From Pseudomonas sp. DC1.2 (GTDB taxonomy: Bacteria > Pseudomonadota > Gammaproteobacteria > Pseudomonadales > Pseudomonadaceae): DNA of 64,000 bases. A program made the position numbers and the translations under genes. The notes under the pieces were generated by a model. That model worked only from the letters and a program-made list of their open reading frames with translations, did no database searches and was not told where the DNA came from. This document shows, one piece after another, positions 38,215 through 47,657 of this stretch. How positions within the stretch are numbered: position 1 is the stretch's first letter; every line of letters starts with the position of its first letter. The stretch covers positions 3,601,001 through 3,665,000 of the forward strand of contig NZ_CP133782.1 of the NCBI RefSeq assembly GCF_034351645.1, given 5' to 3'.

Positions 38215-38471
38215 CGTGACCTCAAGGCAAACGAAATGAGTCCGGCCGGCAGTCTGCATGAGCCGCCAGCGGATAAAGGAATGGGTTTTATTAGAGGGCG
38301 CGCACTTTGCCGCACAGGGGCTCCGGTGTCAAAGCGCAGAGCCTTCGACGCGGTGTAACGGGATGTGATGTTTAAGCCGCACGGCTTATTTGAAGGGCGG
38401 TATCAAGAAAGCAGATTCGCCGCCGCTACAGTGCAAAGTCTCAGATATTTATCGAATAAAAGGACGCTTTC

Positions 38472-40619
38472 ATGCCACTCAGACACCTTTCCATTCAATG
38501 GAAAATCACCCTGCTGGCCGGGCTATGCCTGGCCGGCATCGTGACCCTGCTGGTCGGTCTTTCGCTGTATCGAATGCAGCAAAGCTCCGAGTTAGTGAAA
38601 GCCTCGAGCATGGAGATGCTCAACGATGCGGCGCAAGCACGGATTGAGTCCCAGGGTGAAGTCCAGGCTCTGGGCATTCGCCAGCAGTTCATGGACGCTT
38701 ATCAATACGGTCACGGTTTTTCGCGCCAGGTGCTGTTCCTGCGCGACCAGGCCGAAAAACGCTTTCTGGATGCCTTTGACCTGCGTGAGGATTTGACCCG
38801 TCAAGTCAAGTCAGCACTGCAAGCCAACCCGCAACTGCTCGGATTGTCGCTGGTGTTCGAAGCCAACGCGCTGGACGGCAAGGACGAACTGTTCGCCGGC
38901 CAGGCCGAGCTGGGCAGCAACGACAAGGGCCGCTTCGCCCTGTACTGGTCGCAGCCGACTGCGGGCAAGCTGACCTCAATGTCGCTACCGGAGAGTGACA
39001 TCGCCGACACCCGCTCCGGACCCAGCGGCGAGGCGGCTAACGCCTGGTTCACCTGCCCGCGCGCCACGCTCAAGCCCTGCGTGATCGAACCTTACTTCTA
39101 TGTAATCGACGGCCAGAACGTGCTGATGACCAGCATCGTGTTCCCGCTGATGGTCAACGGTAAAGTCATCGCGTCGCTGTCGGTCGACATCAACCTCAAC
39201 AGCCTGCAAGCGGTCAGTCAGGACGCGAGCAAAAAGCTCTACGACGGCCAGACCAGTGTCAGCATTCTCAGCCCCGTCGGTTTACTGGCTGGCTACAGCC
39301 CGGATGCGAGCAAGCTCAGCCAGCGCCTGGACGCCGTTGATAAAACCAGCGGCGCCGAGTTGATCCGCCTACTCTCCGAAAGCAACAAAACCCAGAGCCT
39401 GCGCAACAACCAGCAACTGAAAGTGCTATCGCCATTCCAGCCAATTCCGGGTGGCAAGTCCTGGGGCGTGTTGCTCGATGTGCCGGAGAACGTCCTCGTA
39501 GGGCCGGCCGAAACGCTGAAAAAGCAGTTGGATGAAAGCAACAGCGCCGGCACCCTGACCGAACTCGGCCTGGGGGTTCTGGCGGCGTTGATCGGTTTGT
39601 TGCTGGTGTGGCTGATGGCCCGTAGCGTGACCCATCCGATCCTCGGCGTAGCGCGGATGCTAGAGGACATTGCCAGCGGCGAAGGTGACCTGACACGGCG
39701 CCTGGCCTATGCCAAGCAGGATGAACTGGGCCAGTTGGCGGGTTGGTTCAACCGCTTCCTCGACAAACTGCAACCGATCATCGCTGAGGTCAAACGCTCG
39801 GTGCAGGATGCCCGCAGTACAGCCGATCAATCGTCCGCCATCGCCACCCAGACCAGCGCTGGCATGGAGCAGCAGTACCGTCAGGTGGATCAAGTGGCCA
39901 CCGCGTCTCACGAGATGAGCGCCACCGCCCAGGACGTCGCCCGGAGCGCCGCCCAGGCAGCCCAAGCTGCGCGGGAGGCCGATCAGGCGACTCGTCAGGG
40001 ATTGACCGTGATCGACCGTACCACCACCAGCATTGGCAACCTCGCCGCGGACATGAGCGCGGCCATGCTGCAAGTTGAAGGCTTGGCAGCCAACAGCGAG
40101 AAAATCGGATCAGTGCTGGAAGTGATTCGCGCCATCGCCGAGCAGACCAATTTGCTGGCCCTCAACGCCGCCATCGAGGCCGCTCGGGCCGGTGAAGCCG
40201 GGCGCGGGTTTGCCGTGGTGGCCGATGAGGTGCGCAACCTGGCACGCCGCACGCAAGAGTCCGTCGAGGAAACCCGCGTAGTGATCGAACAGCTACAGAG
40301 CGGGACTCAAGAGGTCGTCGGGTCGATGAACAGCAGTCATCGCCAGGCCCAGGGCAGCGTCGAGCAAGTTGGCCAGGCGGTGACCGCGCTGCGCCAGATT
40401 GGCGACGCGGTAACGGTGATCAGCGACATGAACCTGCAAATCGCCAGCGCGGCGGAACAACAGAGCGCGGTGGCGGAAGAGATCAACAGCAACGTGGCAA
40501 CCATTCGCGACGTCACCGAGTCGCTGTCCGAGCAGGCCAATGAATCGGCGCGGGTCAGTCAGTCACTCAACAGCCTGGCGAATCAGCAGCAACGTTTGAT
40601 GGACCAGTTCCGCGTCTAA
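38472..40619 (+). CDS. Methyl-accepting chemotaxis protein, double-Cache type
   Basis: 715 residues. N-terminal helix at about 12-32, a large periplasmic dCache region (about 40-360; includes DVPENVL near its end), second helix at about 365-388, HAMP ([26 protein letters not shown]), then the signalling domain with tip [35 protein letters not shown]. dCache receptors of Pseudomonas bind amino acids, polyamines or similar ligands; I cannot assign this one. AAAAGGA precedes the ATG. A weak sigma-28-like sequence lies about 40 bases upstream. Confidence 0.95.
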   Translation: MPLRHLSIQWKITLLAGLCLAGIVTLLVGLSLYRMQQSSELVKASSMEMLNDAAQARIESQGEVQALGIRQQFMDAYQYGHGFSRQVLFLRDQAEKRFLDAFDLREDLTRQVKSALQANPQLLGLSLVFEANALDGKDELFAGQAELGSNDKGRFALYWSQPTAGKLTSMSLPESDIADTRSGPSGEAANAWFTCPRATLKPCVIEPYFYVIDGQNVLMTSIVFPLMVNGKVIASLSVDINLNSLQAVSQDASKKLYDGQTSVSILSPVGLLAGYSPDASKLSQRLDAVDKTSGAELIRLLSESNKTQSLRNNQQLKVLSPFQPIPGGKSWGVLLDVPENVLVGPAETLKKQLDESNSAGTLTELGLGVLAALIGLLLVWLMARSVTHPILGVARMLEDIASGEGDLTRRLAYAKQDELGQLAGWFNRFLDKLQPIIAEVKRSVQDARSTADQSSAIATQTSAGMEQQYRQVDQVATASHEMSATAQDVARSAAQAAQAAREADQATRQGLTVIDRTTTSIGNLAADMSAAMLQVEGLAANSEKIGSVLEVIRAIAEQTNLLALNAAIEAARAGEAGRGFAVVADEVRNLARRTQESVEETRVVIEQLQSGTQEVVGSMNSSHRQAQGSVEQVGQAVTALRQIGDAVTVISDMNLQIASAAEQQSAVAEEINSNVATIRDVTESLSEQANESARVSQSLNSLANQQQRLMDQFRV

Positions 40620-40667
40620 CGCGAAGGCTGCCTCCACCGAAAATCAAAATGGGCGCGCGGCCTGCTC

Positions 40668-40695
40668 GCGAAACGCTGATCTGTCAGCGTTTCGC
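40668..40695. terminator. 12-bp hairpin between convergent genes
   Basis: GCGAAACGCTGA (40668-40679) and TCAGCGTTTCGC (40684-40695) around a 4-base loop. The right arm is the last four codons of the kinase gene read from the other strand. Confidence 0.65.
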
Positions 40696-41997
40696 AAGCT
40701 TGATGACAACTTTCAAGCCGCCCCACTCGCTCTCCTGCAACGTCAACACCCCGCCCCAGGTGTCGACGATGTCGCGCACAATACCCAGCCCCAAACCATG
40801 CCCATGCGTCTGTTCATCCAGCCGCGCGCCACGGCTGAACACAAGATCGCGCTGGTCTTGTGGAATGCCCGGACCGTCATCCTCCACACTTAACTCAAAA
40901 CTTTCCGCGGTTTCGATCACGCTCAACCGAACCTCGGCATCGGCCCACTTGCAGGCGTTGTCCAAAAGATTGCCCAGCAGTTCAAGCAGGTCTTCGCGAT
41001 CCCATGGCAGTTGCAAACCAGCAGGTGCGTGAGCGCTGAGTTCAAGGTGTTCGCCATGAATCATGTTCAACGTCGCCAGTAACCCCGGCAGTTCGGCGGC
41101 GCAATCAAACAATGCCCCCGGCAGCGCATCGCCGGATAAACGGGCACGGTTGAGTTCGCGATTGAGTCGCTGCTGCACCTGATCGAGCTGCTGCTCAATG
41201 CTATTGCGCAATTGTGGGTGGGCGTCGAGTTTTTCGCTGGACGCCAGGCTGAGCAACACCGCCAACGGCGTCTTCAGTGCATGACCCAGGTTCCCCAATG
41301 CATTGCGCGAACGCTTGAGACTGTCTTCAGTGTGAGCCAACAAATGGTTGATTTGAGCCACCAAGGGCTCCAGTTCAACCGGCACCTGATCGTCAAGCAG
41401 TGACCGCTGGCCCTGTTGCAGTTGCGCGATTTGCTCACGGGCCTTTTCCAGTGGCCGCAAGGCCCGGCGCACAGTGAACCGTTGCAGCAGGAGGATCAGC
41501 AGCAACCCCGCCAGCCCCAAGCCCAGCCCGACTTGCCGCATGCGCTGAAAACTTTCGTGTACCGGGGTGTAATCCTGCGCGACGCTGATGGACATTGACT
41601 GACCCAGCCTCCGGTAGTCCGAACGCAACACCAGCAACTGCTGCCCCTCCGGCCCCAGTTGCAGGTTGCTGTGCAAACCCGGGCTGTCCATCAGCGGCAG
41701 TTCCTGATCCCACAGCGAGCGAGAGCGCCAGTGGCTGTCGACAAAGTCGATGCGGAAGTAGTGCCCTGAAAACGGTCGTTGATAGGCCGGTGCCAGGTGC
41801 CGCTCATCCAGTTGCAAGCCTTGAGGACCGCGCACCAGTGCCGCCAACAGGTTTTCGCTGTCGTTGCGCAGACCGGCTTCGAAGTAACGCTGCAAACCCA
41901 TTTCGAACAGCCACAGACTGGTCTGCGCCAGCACCACGCCGACGATCAGTAACACGCTGATCAGGCCCAGGCTCAAACGGCGCTGGATCGACCTCAC
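40684..41997 (-). CDS. Sensor histidine kinase (PhoQ/QseC class)
   Basis: 437 residues. Two membrane helices (about 10-30 and 155-175) bracket a periplasmic sensor of about 120 residues. HAMP is followed by the H-box [20 protein letters not shown] with the phosphorylated His, the N-box [14 protein letters not shown], and the ATP loops [10 protein letters not shown] and [14 protein letters not shown]. It overlaps the upstream regulator gene by 4 bases. It is the last gene of a four-gene unit with two PepSY proteins, which suggests sensing of a cell-envelope or metal cue. Confidence 0.93.
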   Translation of the reverse strand: MRSIQRRLSLGLISVLLIVGVVLAQTSLWLFEMGLQRYFEAGLRNDSENLLAALVRGPQGLQLDERHLAPAYQRPFSGHYFRIDFVDSHWRSRSLWDQELPLMDSPGLHSNLQLGPEGQQLLVLRSDYRRLGQSMSISVAQDYTPVHESFQRMRQVGLGLGLAGLLLILLLQRFTVRRALRPLEKAREQIAQLQQGQRSLLDDQVPVELEPLVAQINHLLAHTEDSLKRSRNALGNLGHALKTPLAVLLSLASSEKLDAHPQLRNSIEQQLDQVQQRLNRELNRARLSGDALPGALFDCAAELPGLLATLNMIHGEHLELSAHAPAGLQLPWDREDLLELLGNLLDNACKWADAEVRLSVIETAESFELSVEDDGPGIPQDQRDLVFSRGARLDEQTHGHGLGLGIVRDIVDTWGGVLTLQESEWGGLKVVIKLAKR

Positions 41998-42662
41998 TGC
42001 GTTTGCCCACCAAACAGATAACCCTGGCCACGACGGGTTTCGATCACGCTGCGTCCGAGTTTACGGCGCAGGTGATTGACGTGGACTTCCAGGACGTTGG
42101 AGTCGCGCTCGGTTTCACCGTCGTAGAGGTGTTCGGCGAGGTGGGTTTTGGAAAGGATCTGCTCGGGATGCAGCATGAAATAGCGCAACAGCCGGAACTC
42201 GGCGGCAGTCAGCTGGATATCGGCCCCCTCGCGGACCACGCATTGACGACCTTCATCCAAATGCAGGCCGGCCGCCTTCAGGGTGGGCTGATTGGCCTGG
42301 CCGTGGGAACGGCGCAATAAGCCCTGAACCCGCAGGTGCAACTCTTCGGGATGAAAGGGTTTGGTCAGGTAATCATCGGCACCGGCCTTGAGGCCTTCGA
42401 TCCGCTCGGCCCAGGAATCACGAGCAGTGAGAATCAGCACCGGCGTCGCCAAACCGCTCGCCCGCCACTGGGTCAGCACCTCCAGCCCCGGCAAACCCGG
42501 CAGGCCGAGGTCGAGGATGATCAGGTCATAGGGTTCGCTGCTGCCCTGATACACCGCGTCTCGGCCATCAGCCAGCCAGTCCACGGCATAGCCCTGTCGG
42601 TTGAGGCCAGCCATCAGTTCATCAGCCAGGGGTACGTGGTCTTCCACCAAGAGCAAACGCAT
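41994..42662 (-). CDS. OmpR-family response regulator
   Basis: 222 residues: a receiver domain ([20 protein letters not shown]; phosphorylated Asp in [14 protein letters not shown]; Lys in [12 protein letters not shown]) and a winged-helix DNA-binding domain ([47 protein letters not shown]). Its start is 3 bases after the stop of the upstream PepSY gene and its end overlaps the kinase gene, so all four are cotranscribed. Confidence 0.95.
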   Translation of the reverse strand: MRLLLVEDHVPLADELMAGLNRQGYAVDWLADGRDAVYQGSSEPYDLIILDLGLPGLPGLEVLTQWRASGLATPVLILTARDSWAERIEGLKAGADDYLTKPFHPEELHLRVQGLLRRSHGQANQPTLKAAGLHLDEGRQCVVREGADIQLTAAEFRLLRYFMLHPEQILSKTHLAEHLYDGETERDSNVLEVHVNHLRRKLGRSVIETRRGQGYLFGGQTQ

Positions 42663-42665
42663 CGG

Positions 42666-42989
42666 TCAATCTTCCTTGTCTTTCAGTAAGCGGCCCGTGG
42701 CGGCTTCGATATCCAGCTCACGGACGACCCCTTCGGCGGTCAGCAACTCGACTTCATAAATGTACACGTTGTGTTTTTCTTCAAGTTCGGCCTCCAGCAG
42801 TTTGGACCCTGGATAACGGTCCAGCGTCTGCTGCAACAGCTGCTCCAGCGGCAGAATCACCCCTTGCTGACGCAGGCGCAGGGCTTCGTCCTGATCCAGG
42901 TCACGCGCCATGCTCACCGAGCAAAAAGTCAGCAGCACCAGCGCCAGGTGGCTGCCGGCGCGCCGATTTAAAAAAGAAAGCACCTTCAT
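42666..42989 (-). CDS. Secreted PepSY-domain protein (second copy)
   Basis: 107 residues. The signal peptide (HLALVLLTFCSVSMARD) is followed by one PepSY domain: ILPLEQLLQQTLDRYPGSKLLEAELEEKHNVYIYEVELLTAEGVVRELDIEAATGRLL. PepSY domains bind or inhibit periplasmic partners, often metalloproteases. The ATG at 42989 overlaps the upstream PepSY stop by one base. It probably acts in the periplasm near the sensor kinase of the same operon. Confidence 0.88.
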   Translation of the reverse strand: MKVLSFLNRRAGSHLALVLLTFCSVSMARDLDQDEALRLRQQGVILPLEQLLQQTLDRYPGSKLLEAELEEKHNVYIYEVELLTAEGVVRELDIEAATGRLLKDKED

Positions 42990-43294
42990 TACATATCCTG
43001 ATGATTCTTGAGAACCTGCCCACTGACAGCATCCAGCTCCACGTCCCACTCAATGCCCTTAGGATCAATCAACTCCACCTGATAGAGGTACTTGCCGTAC
43101 TGTTCTTCCAGATTGGTTTCATTGACCTGGGCACCGGGATGTTTGGCCAATGCAAGGGCTGTGAGTTTCTCCAAAGTGACGATGGTACCAGCGTCGAGTA
43201 ACCTGCGTGTCTCATCGGCACCCAGGCTGCGAGCCTGAGCGAAGCTGGCCATGCCGATGACGAACGCAGTGAACAAGACCCTCAGGGGTTTCAT
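42989..43294 (-). CDS. Secreted PepSY-domain protein (first copy)
   Basis: 101 residues, starting MKPLRVLFTAFVIGMASFAQA with cleavage before RSLGA. The PepSY domain reads VTLEKLTALALAKHPGAQVNETNLEEQYGKYLYQVELIDPKGIEWDVELDAVSGQVLK. It is a paralogue of the next gene and heads the PepSY-PepSY-regulator-kinase operon. GGGGG precedes the ATG at 43294. The divergent patatin gene begins 120 bases to the right, so both promoters are in that gap. Confidence 0.88.
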   Translation of the reverse strand: MKPLRVLFTAFVIGMASFAQARSLGADETRRLLDAGTIVTLEKLTALALAKHPGAQVNETNLEEQYGKYLYQVELIDPKGIEWDVELDAVSGQVLKNHQDM

Positions 43295-43414
43295 GCGGGG
43301 GTTCCCTCTTATTTTTATGCCATGCGGGCGAAGGCATCTTAGCCGCATGAACTTAATTGAAACTGAATGGCCATCATTGGCACTGCCCACCGTTTGCCCG
43401 AGATCGAGACCGGT

Positions 43415-44494
43415 ATGAGCGCTATCCACATCAAGTTCCCGTCCCTGACCCTCAAGGCCGGGCCACGGGCCTTCACCCGTATCCGTGAGCACGGTTTGAG
43501 TGCCGCCGACGTCGGCACTGTGCCGGGTGCCGCCGGCGGACCCAAAGCCTTGGGGATTCAGGGGCTGGACCTGGCGCTGTTTGGCGAGTGGCTGCCGGCA
43601 GCGCCACGAGAGCGCTCGCTGATTGGTGCGTCAGTGGGCTCTTGGCGCTTCGCCAGTGCCTGCCTGCCGGAGGCGGCCGAAGGCATTCGGCGCCTCGGCC
43701 ATCTGTATAACGAGCAGCACTTCGCCAAAGGCGTGACCATGGCGCAGATCAGCCAAAGCTCGCGGCGTATGCTCGACGAACTGCTCGACGGCCGCGATGC
43801 CGCGGTCCTGAACAATGCGCATTACCGGCTGAACATCATGGTGGTCAAGAGCCACGGCCTGCTCGCCGACGATCATCGCGGGCGACTAGGACTGGGCCTG
43901 TCGTCGGTGATTGCCGACAACCTGCGAAGTCGTGCGCGGCTGTCACGGCACTTTGAACGGCTGATCATCCACGACCCGCGCCGGGCGCCACCGGTCAATG
44001 CGCTCAACGACTTCCCGTCGCGTTTCGTCGCGCTCAATGCCGGCAACTTGCGTCAAGCCCTGCTGGCATCGGGCTCGATCCCAATGGTCATGGAAGGCGT
44101 GCGCGACCTGCCGGGAGCCGGCGCAGGAACCTTCCGCGACGGCGGTCTGCTGGACTATCACCTGGACCTGCCCTACAGCGGCAACGACATCGTGCTCTAC
44201 CCGCATTTCACCGACCGAGTGATTCCCGGCTGGTTCGACAAGGCGTTGCCGTGGCGTCGCGCCAGTACCGAGCGTTTGCAGGATGTGTTGCTGCTGGCGC
44301 CGTCGAAGGAATATCTGGCACGCCTGCCCTACGGCAAACTGCCCGACCGTAACGACTTCAAGCGTTTCATGGGCGATGCCCCGAGCCGGCAAAAATACTG
44401 GCGCGCGGCGATGGATGAAAGCCGTCGATTGGGCGACGAATTCCTCGAAATGGCTGCCAGCGGTCGTCTTGGCGAACGCTTGCTGACCCTTTAG
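43415..44494 (+). CDS. Patatin-like phospholipase
   Basis: 359 residues. The nucleophile elbow is LIGASVGSW (Ser about 73) and the catalytic Asp lies in FRDGGLLDYHLDLP. The oxyanion glycine motif near residue 38 is GAAGGPKALG instead of the usual GGGxRG, a variant that keeps a Gly pair and a basic residue. Patatin enzymes hydrolyse acyl esters of phospholipids; there is no signal peptide. The first in-frame codon of the open frame is upstream, but MSAIHIKFPSL at 43415 is the more natural start. Confidence 0.85.
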   Translation: MSAIHIKFPSLTLKAGPRAFTRIREHGLSAADVGTVPGAAGGPKALGIQGLDLALFGEWLPAAPRERSLIGASVGSWRFASACLPEAAEGIRRLGHLYNEQHFAKGVTMAQISQSSRRMLDELLDGRDAAVLNNAHYRLNIMVVKSHGLLADDHRGRLGLGLSSVIADNLRSRARLSRHFERLIIHDPRRAPPVNALNDFPSRFVALNAGNLRQALLASGSIPMVMEGVRDLPGAGAGTFRDGGLLDYHLDLPYSGNDIVLYPHFTDRVIPGWFDKALPWRRASTERLQDVLLLAPSKEYLARLPYGKLPDRNDFKRFMGDAPSRQKYWRAAMDESRRLGDEFLEMAASGRLGERLLTL

Positions 44495-44588
44495 TCAGTG
44501 TTTTCCCGCATCACCAAACGCAAGCTGTTAAACTCGCCGACTGCCCACATCGCTGCGGCGATCGCCACCTGACAGAGCTCAAACTACT

Positions 44589-44945
44589 GTGGAAATTTTC
44601 AAAGAATTCACCTTCGAATCCGCCCACCGTCTGCCGCACGTACCGGACGGCCACAAGTGCGGACGCCTGCACGGTCACTCGTTCAAAGTAGCGATTCACC
44701 TCAGCGGCGACCTCGACCCGCACACGGGCTGGATCCGCGATTTTTCTGAGATCAAGGCGATTTTCAAGCCGCTCTACGAGCGACTGGACCACAACTACCT
44801 CAACGACATTCCTGGCCTCGAAAACCCGACCAGCGAAGTGCTGGCCAAGTGGATCTGGACCGAGTTGAAGCCGCTACTGCCGGAGCTGAGTGCGATTCGC
44901 ATCCATGAGACCTGCACCAGCGGTTGCATCTATCGCGGCGAGTAA
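44589..44945 (+). CDS. queD: 6-carboxy-5,6,7,8-tetrahydropterin synthase
   Basis: 118 residues, the normal QueD length. It converts dihydroneopterin triphosphate to carboxytetrahydropterin in queuosine synthesis. The zinc histidines are H13, H28 and H30 (SAHRL, LHGHS), with catalytic C24 in HKCGRLHGH. The C-terminal [13 protein letters not shown] carries the substrate glutamate. The start codon is GTG (44589). A strong terminator follows. Confidence 0.95.
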   Translation: MEIFKEFTFESAHRLPHVPDGHKCGRLHGHSFKVAIHLSGDLDPHTGWIRDFSEIKAIFKPLYERLDHNYLNDIPGLENPTSEVLAKWIWTELKPLLPELSAIRIHETCTSGCIYRGE

Positions 44946-44957
44946 ATCCTGGCTGTT

Positions 44958-44987
44958 AAAAAAACCACCGACGTCGGTGGTTTTTTT
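44958..44987 (+). terminator. Rho-independent terminator after queD
   Basis: A fully palindromic A7-CCACCGA-CG-TCGGTGG-T7 sequence, 12 bases after the stop, with a long T-run. Confidence 0.95.
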
Positions 44988-45126
44988 ATGCCCGGTAAAA
45001 CGCCACTTTCTGTGAGTCACTTTGCTGTTGAACCTGCGCCCGCGCTAACGTATGAGTGACTGACCGGCGTACCCGGTGCCCGTATCGCCGATGCTCCCCT
45101 ACAAAATCTCTAAAAGGATTTGCCTG

Positions 45127-46374
45127 ATGCACATCATCAACGCCCGCCTGCGCAACCAAGAAGGCCTGCATGAGTTGCACCTGGAAAACGGCCTGATCCG
45201 CAGCATTGCTCGACAAACCGAAGCACCACGCCTGGGCCCTGACGACCTGGACGCTGGCGGCAATCTGGTCGTGCCGCCCTTTGTCGAGCCACACATTCAC
45301 CTCGACGCCACGCTCACCGCCGGCGAGCCGCGCTGGAACATGAGCGGTACGTTGTTCGAAGGCATCGAATGCTGGGGCGAGCGCAAAGCAACCATCACCC
45401 AGGAGGACACCAAAGCCCGGGCCAAAAAAACCATCCAGACCCTGGCCGCCCACGGCATCCAGCATGTGCGCACGCACATTGATGTGACCGACCCGCAATT
45501 GACGGCGCTCAAGGCCATGCTCGAAGTGCGCGAGGAAAGCCGTCACCTGATTGACCTGCAAATCGTGGCCTTTCCCCAGGAGGGGATCGAGTCGTACCGC
45601 AATGGTCGGGCGCTGATGGAAGAAGCGATTCGCATGGGTGCGGATGTGGTCGGCGGTATTCCGCATTTCGAGTACACCCGTGATCAAGGCGTCAGTTCGG
45701 TGAAGTTCCTGATGGACCTGGCTGAGCGCACCGGTTGCCTGGTTGACGTCCATTGCGATGAAACCGATGACCCGCACTCGCGTTTCCTCGAAGTGCTGGC
45801 CGAGGAGGCACGCAGCCGCGACATGGGCTCGCGGGTTACGGCCAGCCACACCACAGCGATGGGCTCTTATGACAATGCCTACTGCGCAAAACTGTTTCGC
45901 CTGCTCGGGCATTCGGGGATCAGCTTTGTATCGTGCCCCACCGAAAGCATCCACCTGCAAGGGCGCTTCGATAATTTCCCCAAACGCCGGGGCGTGACGC
46001 GGGTCAATGAATTGTTGGAGGCCGGCATGAACGTGTGCTTTGGCCAGGACTCAATCGTTGATCCGTGGTACCCGCTGGGCAACGGCAACATCCTGCGGGT
46101 ACTTGAGGCCGGTCTGCACATTTGCCATATGCTCGGTTACCGCAACCTGCAAAGTGCCCTCGACTTGGTCACCGACAACAGCGCCAAGGCCATGAACCTT
46201 GGGCAGCGTTACGGGCTGGAGCCGGGACGTCCGGCGAATTTGCTGATTCTGTCGGCGGACAGTGATTACGAAGTGATTCGCAGCCAGGGCTTGCCGTTGT
46301 ATTCGATTCGCGGTGGCAAGGTGTTGATGAAGCGGCAAATGCCAGTAGTGGAATTTATGGGTGACTCGATCTGA
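45127..46374 (+). CDS. codA: Cytosine deaminase
   Basis: 415 residues (E. coli CodA is 427) of the amidohydrolase superfamily. It converts cytosine to uracil in pyrimidine salvage. Metal ligands are visible as PHIHLD (H56, H58), the later HCDETDD and the GQDSIVDPWYPLG aspartate; RTHIDVTD is conserved. ATG 45127 is used because the usual MxIxNARL start is there and AAAGGA precedes it; the open frame starts 17 codons earlier. No codB permease is adjacent. A convergent hairpin follows. Confidence 0.92.
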   Translation: MHIINARLRNQEGLHELHLENGLIRSIARQTEAPRLGPDDLDAGGNLVVPPFVEPHIHLDATLTAGEPRWNMSGTLFEGIECWGERKATITQEDTKARAKKTIQTLAAHGIQHVRTHIDVTDPQLTALKAMLEVREESRHLIDLQIVAFPQEGIESYRNGRALMEEAIRMGADVVGGIPHFEYTRDQGVSSVKFLMDLAERTGCLVDVHCDETDDPHSRFLEVLAEEARSRDMGSRVTASHTTAMGSYDNAYCAKLFRLLGHSGISFVSCPTESIHLQGRFDNFPKRRGVTRVNELLEAGMNVCFGQDSIVDPWYPLGNGNILRVLEAGLHICHMLGYRNLQSALDLVTDNSAKAMNLGQRYGLEPGRPANLLILSADSDYEVIRSQGLPLYSIRGGKVLMKRQMPVVEFMGDSI

Positions 46375-46397
46375 GACGCCTCATTGATTGAGCGGAC

Positions 46398-46422
46398 GTC
46401 ATCGCGGCTTATCCGCGATGAC
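46398..46422. terminator. 10-bp hairpin between convergent genes
   Basis: GTCATCGCGG (46398-46407) and CCGCGATGAC (46413-46422) around a 5-base loop, between codA and the DapF-fold gene. Confidence 0.65.
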
Positions 46423-46432
46423 GGCCTGCAAC

Positions 46433-47425
46433 TCAGTCGATCAGCCGCGCTGTCCCAAACAGTCTCACCCGGCTCAACTCACCCAGCTCTTCTTCCAGCA
46501 AAATCGGTGCTGTCCCACCGGGCATTACCACGCTCACTGCCCCGGCGCTCACCCAGCCCATTCGCCACGCCGCACAAGCCACCGCACTGGCGCTGGTGCC
46601 GGACGAGGCTGTCGGCCCTTCCCCGCGCTCGAACACCCGCGCCACGATCCGGCCTTCAGCATCAAGCATCGCCCATTGCAGATTCACCCCCGCGGCACAG
46701 GGCCGCCCGGCGCCGCTCGGCGGGGCATAAGCGATGCGCATCAATCCTTCGAACAATCCGGGTTCGAGCATCTGCTCATTACTCGGCAGCGCATCGGCGT
46801 CTGTTAACAACGTCACACAATGGGGATTACCGATCCGCACGAACTGGCTCTGGTTCCAGGCTCGCGCAAGCGCCGACAGCAGCGGTAGATGACTGGTCTC
46901 ACGTCCGTTGCACATCACGTGCTCAACCCCTGATGCGCCCACCGCTTGCGGCCCGAACAAGGGTTTCCCCAAGTCCAGCCAGAAACCGCTCACGCCCTCG
47001 ACCTCGGCCGTTTTCACGGACGTTTCCACCGGTGAAACCGCATCGCGCTTGTCGTGATGCACCCTAAGCACACTGGTTTGCGCACTTGGCAGCAGGCCTT
47101 GCTCACTGAGCGCTTGAGAAAAAATCGTCAAGCCATTGCCACTGCGCTCGGCGAGGGTGCCGTCAGTGTTGACGATCAGCAGGTCAAACGGCGTGGCCGC
47201 TTGAAATGGCCCCACGAGCAATCCATCACAACGGTGGTCTTTACTGCCGGGCGGCCGCGCGCCGGGCGTCCAGCCACAGCATGCCGTAACGGCCGCCAAC
47301 GCCCAAGTCTCGCGCCTAAGCGCGGCCTGGCTGGCCTGCTCAGGCACATCGAAACCGCCAGCACGCAAGGCTTCGGGCGTCACAACTGCATAAATATTGC
47401 CCCGGGCATCGTAGAACGCGGTCAT
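46433..47425 (-). CDS. DapF-fold epimerase-like protein lacking both catalytic cysteines
   Basis: 330 residues with the diaminopimelate epimerase double barrel. The two signature loops are present as VNTDGTLAERSGNGLT and FERGEGPTASSGTSASA. In active DapF each loop has a Cys (CGNG and CGTG/CGSG) serving as the base pair for racemisation. Here both are Ser (S95 and S275). It is therefore unlikely to be the housekeeping DapF; it may be a different isomerase or a binding protein. It reads leftward, with an MFS gene diverging upstream, and may share its promoter region (47426-47657). Confidence 0.8.
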   Translation of the reverse strand: MTAFYDARGNIYAVVTPEALRAGGFDVPEQASQAALRRETWALAAVTACCGWTPGARPPGSKDHRCDGLLVGPFQAATPFDLLIVNTDGTLAERSGNGLTIFSQALSEQGLLPSAQTSVLRVHHDKRDAVSPVETSVKTAEVEGVSGFWLDLGKPLFGPQAVGASGVEHVMCNGRETSHLPLLSALARAWNQSQFVRIGNPHCVTLLTDADALPSNEQMLEPGLFEGLMRIAYAPPSGAGRPCAAGVNLQWAMLDAEGRIVARVFERGEGPTASSGTSASAVACAAWRMGWVSAGAVSVVMPGGTAPILLEEELGELSRVRLFGTARLID

Positions 47426-47657
47426 GGTTCGGTCCTGAAGTCCGTCACAAAGAGACCGTACTTTAGGGGGTGACGAGAAAAATCACACCTGCGAAAAACC
47501 GGGTCAAGGCCAACGCCGGGCCGTGACGCAAGATTGTGCCAGTCAGATGTGCAAGGATGTCAGCCTGCCTGAACGCGAGCCCTCGCAGAGGCTGATCGAA
47601 CCCTTGGCGGTGAGTCAGGTCCTTTGGGTACACGACGTTTTTTTGCCAAGGAATGAT

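Noticed and set aside
38420..38465. Sigma-28 promoter upstream of the dCache chemoreceptor
   Set aside because: CAAA-N15-CGAATAA resembles TAAA-N15-GCCGATAA only partly.
44986..45960. A 324-codon minus-strand frame over codA
   Set aside because: Antisense to the deaminase motifs.
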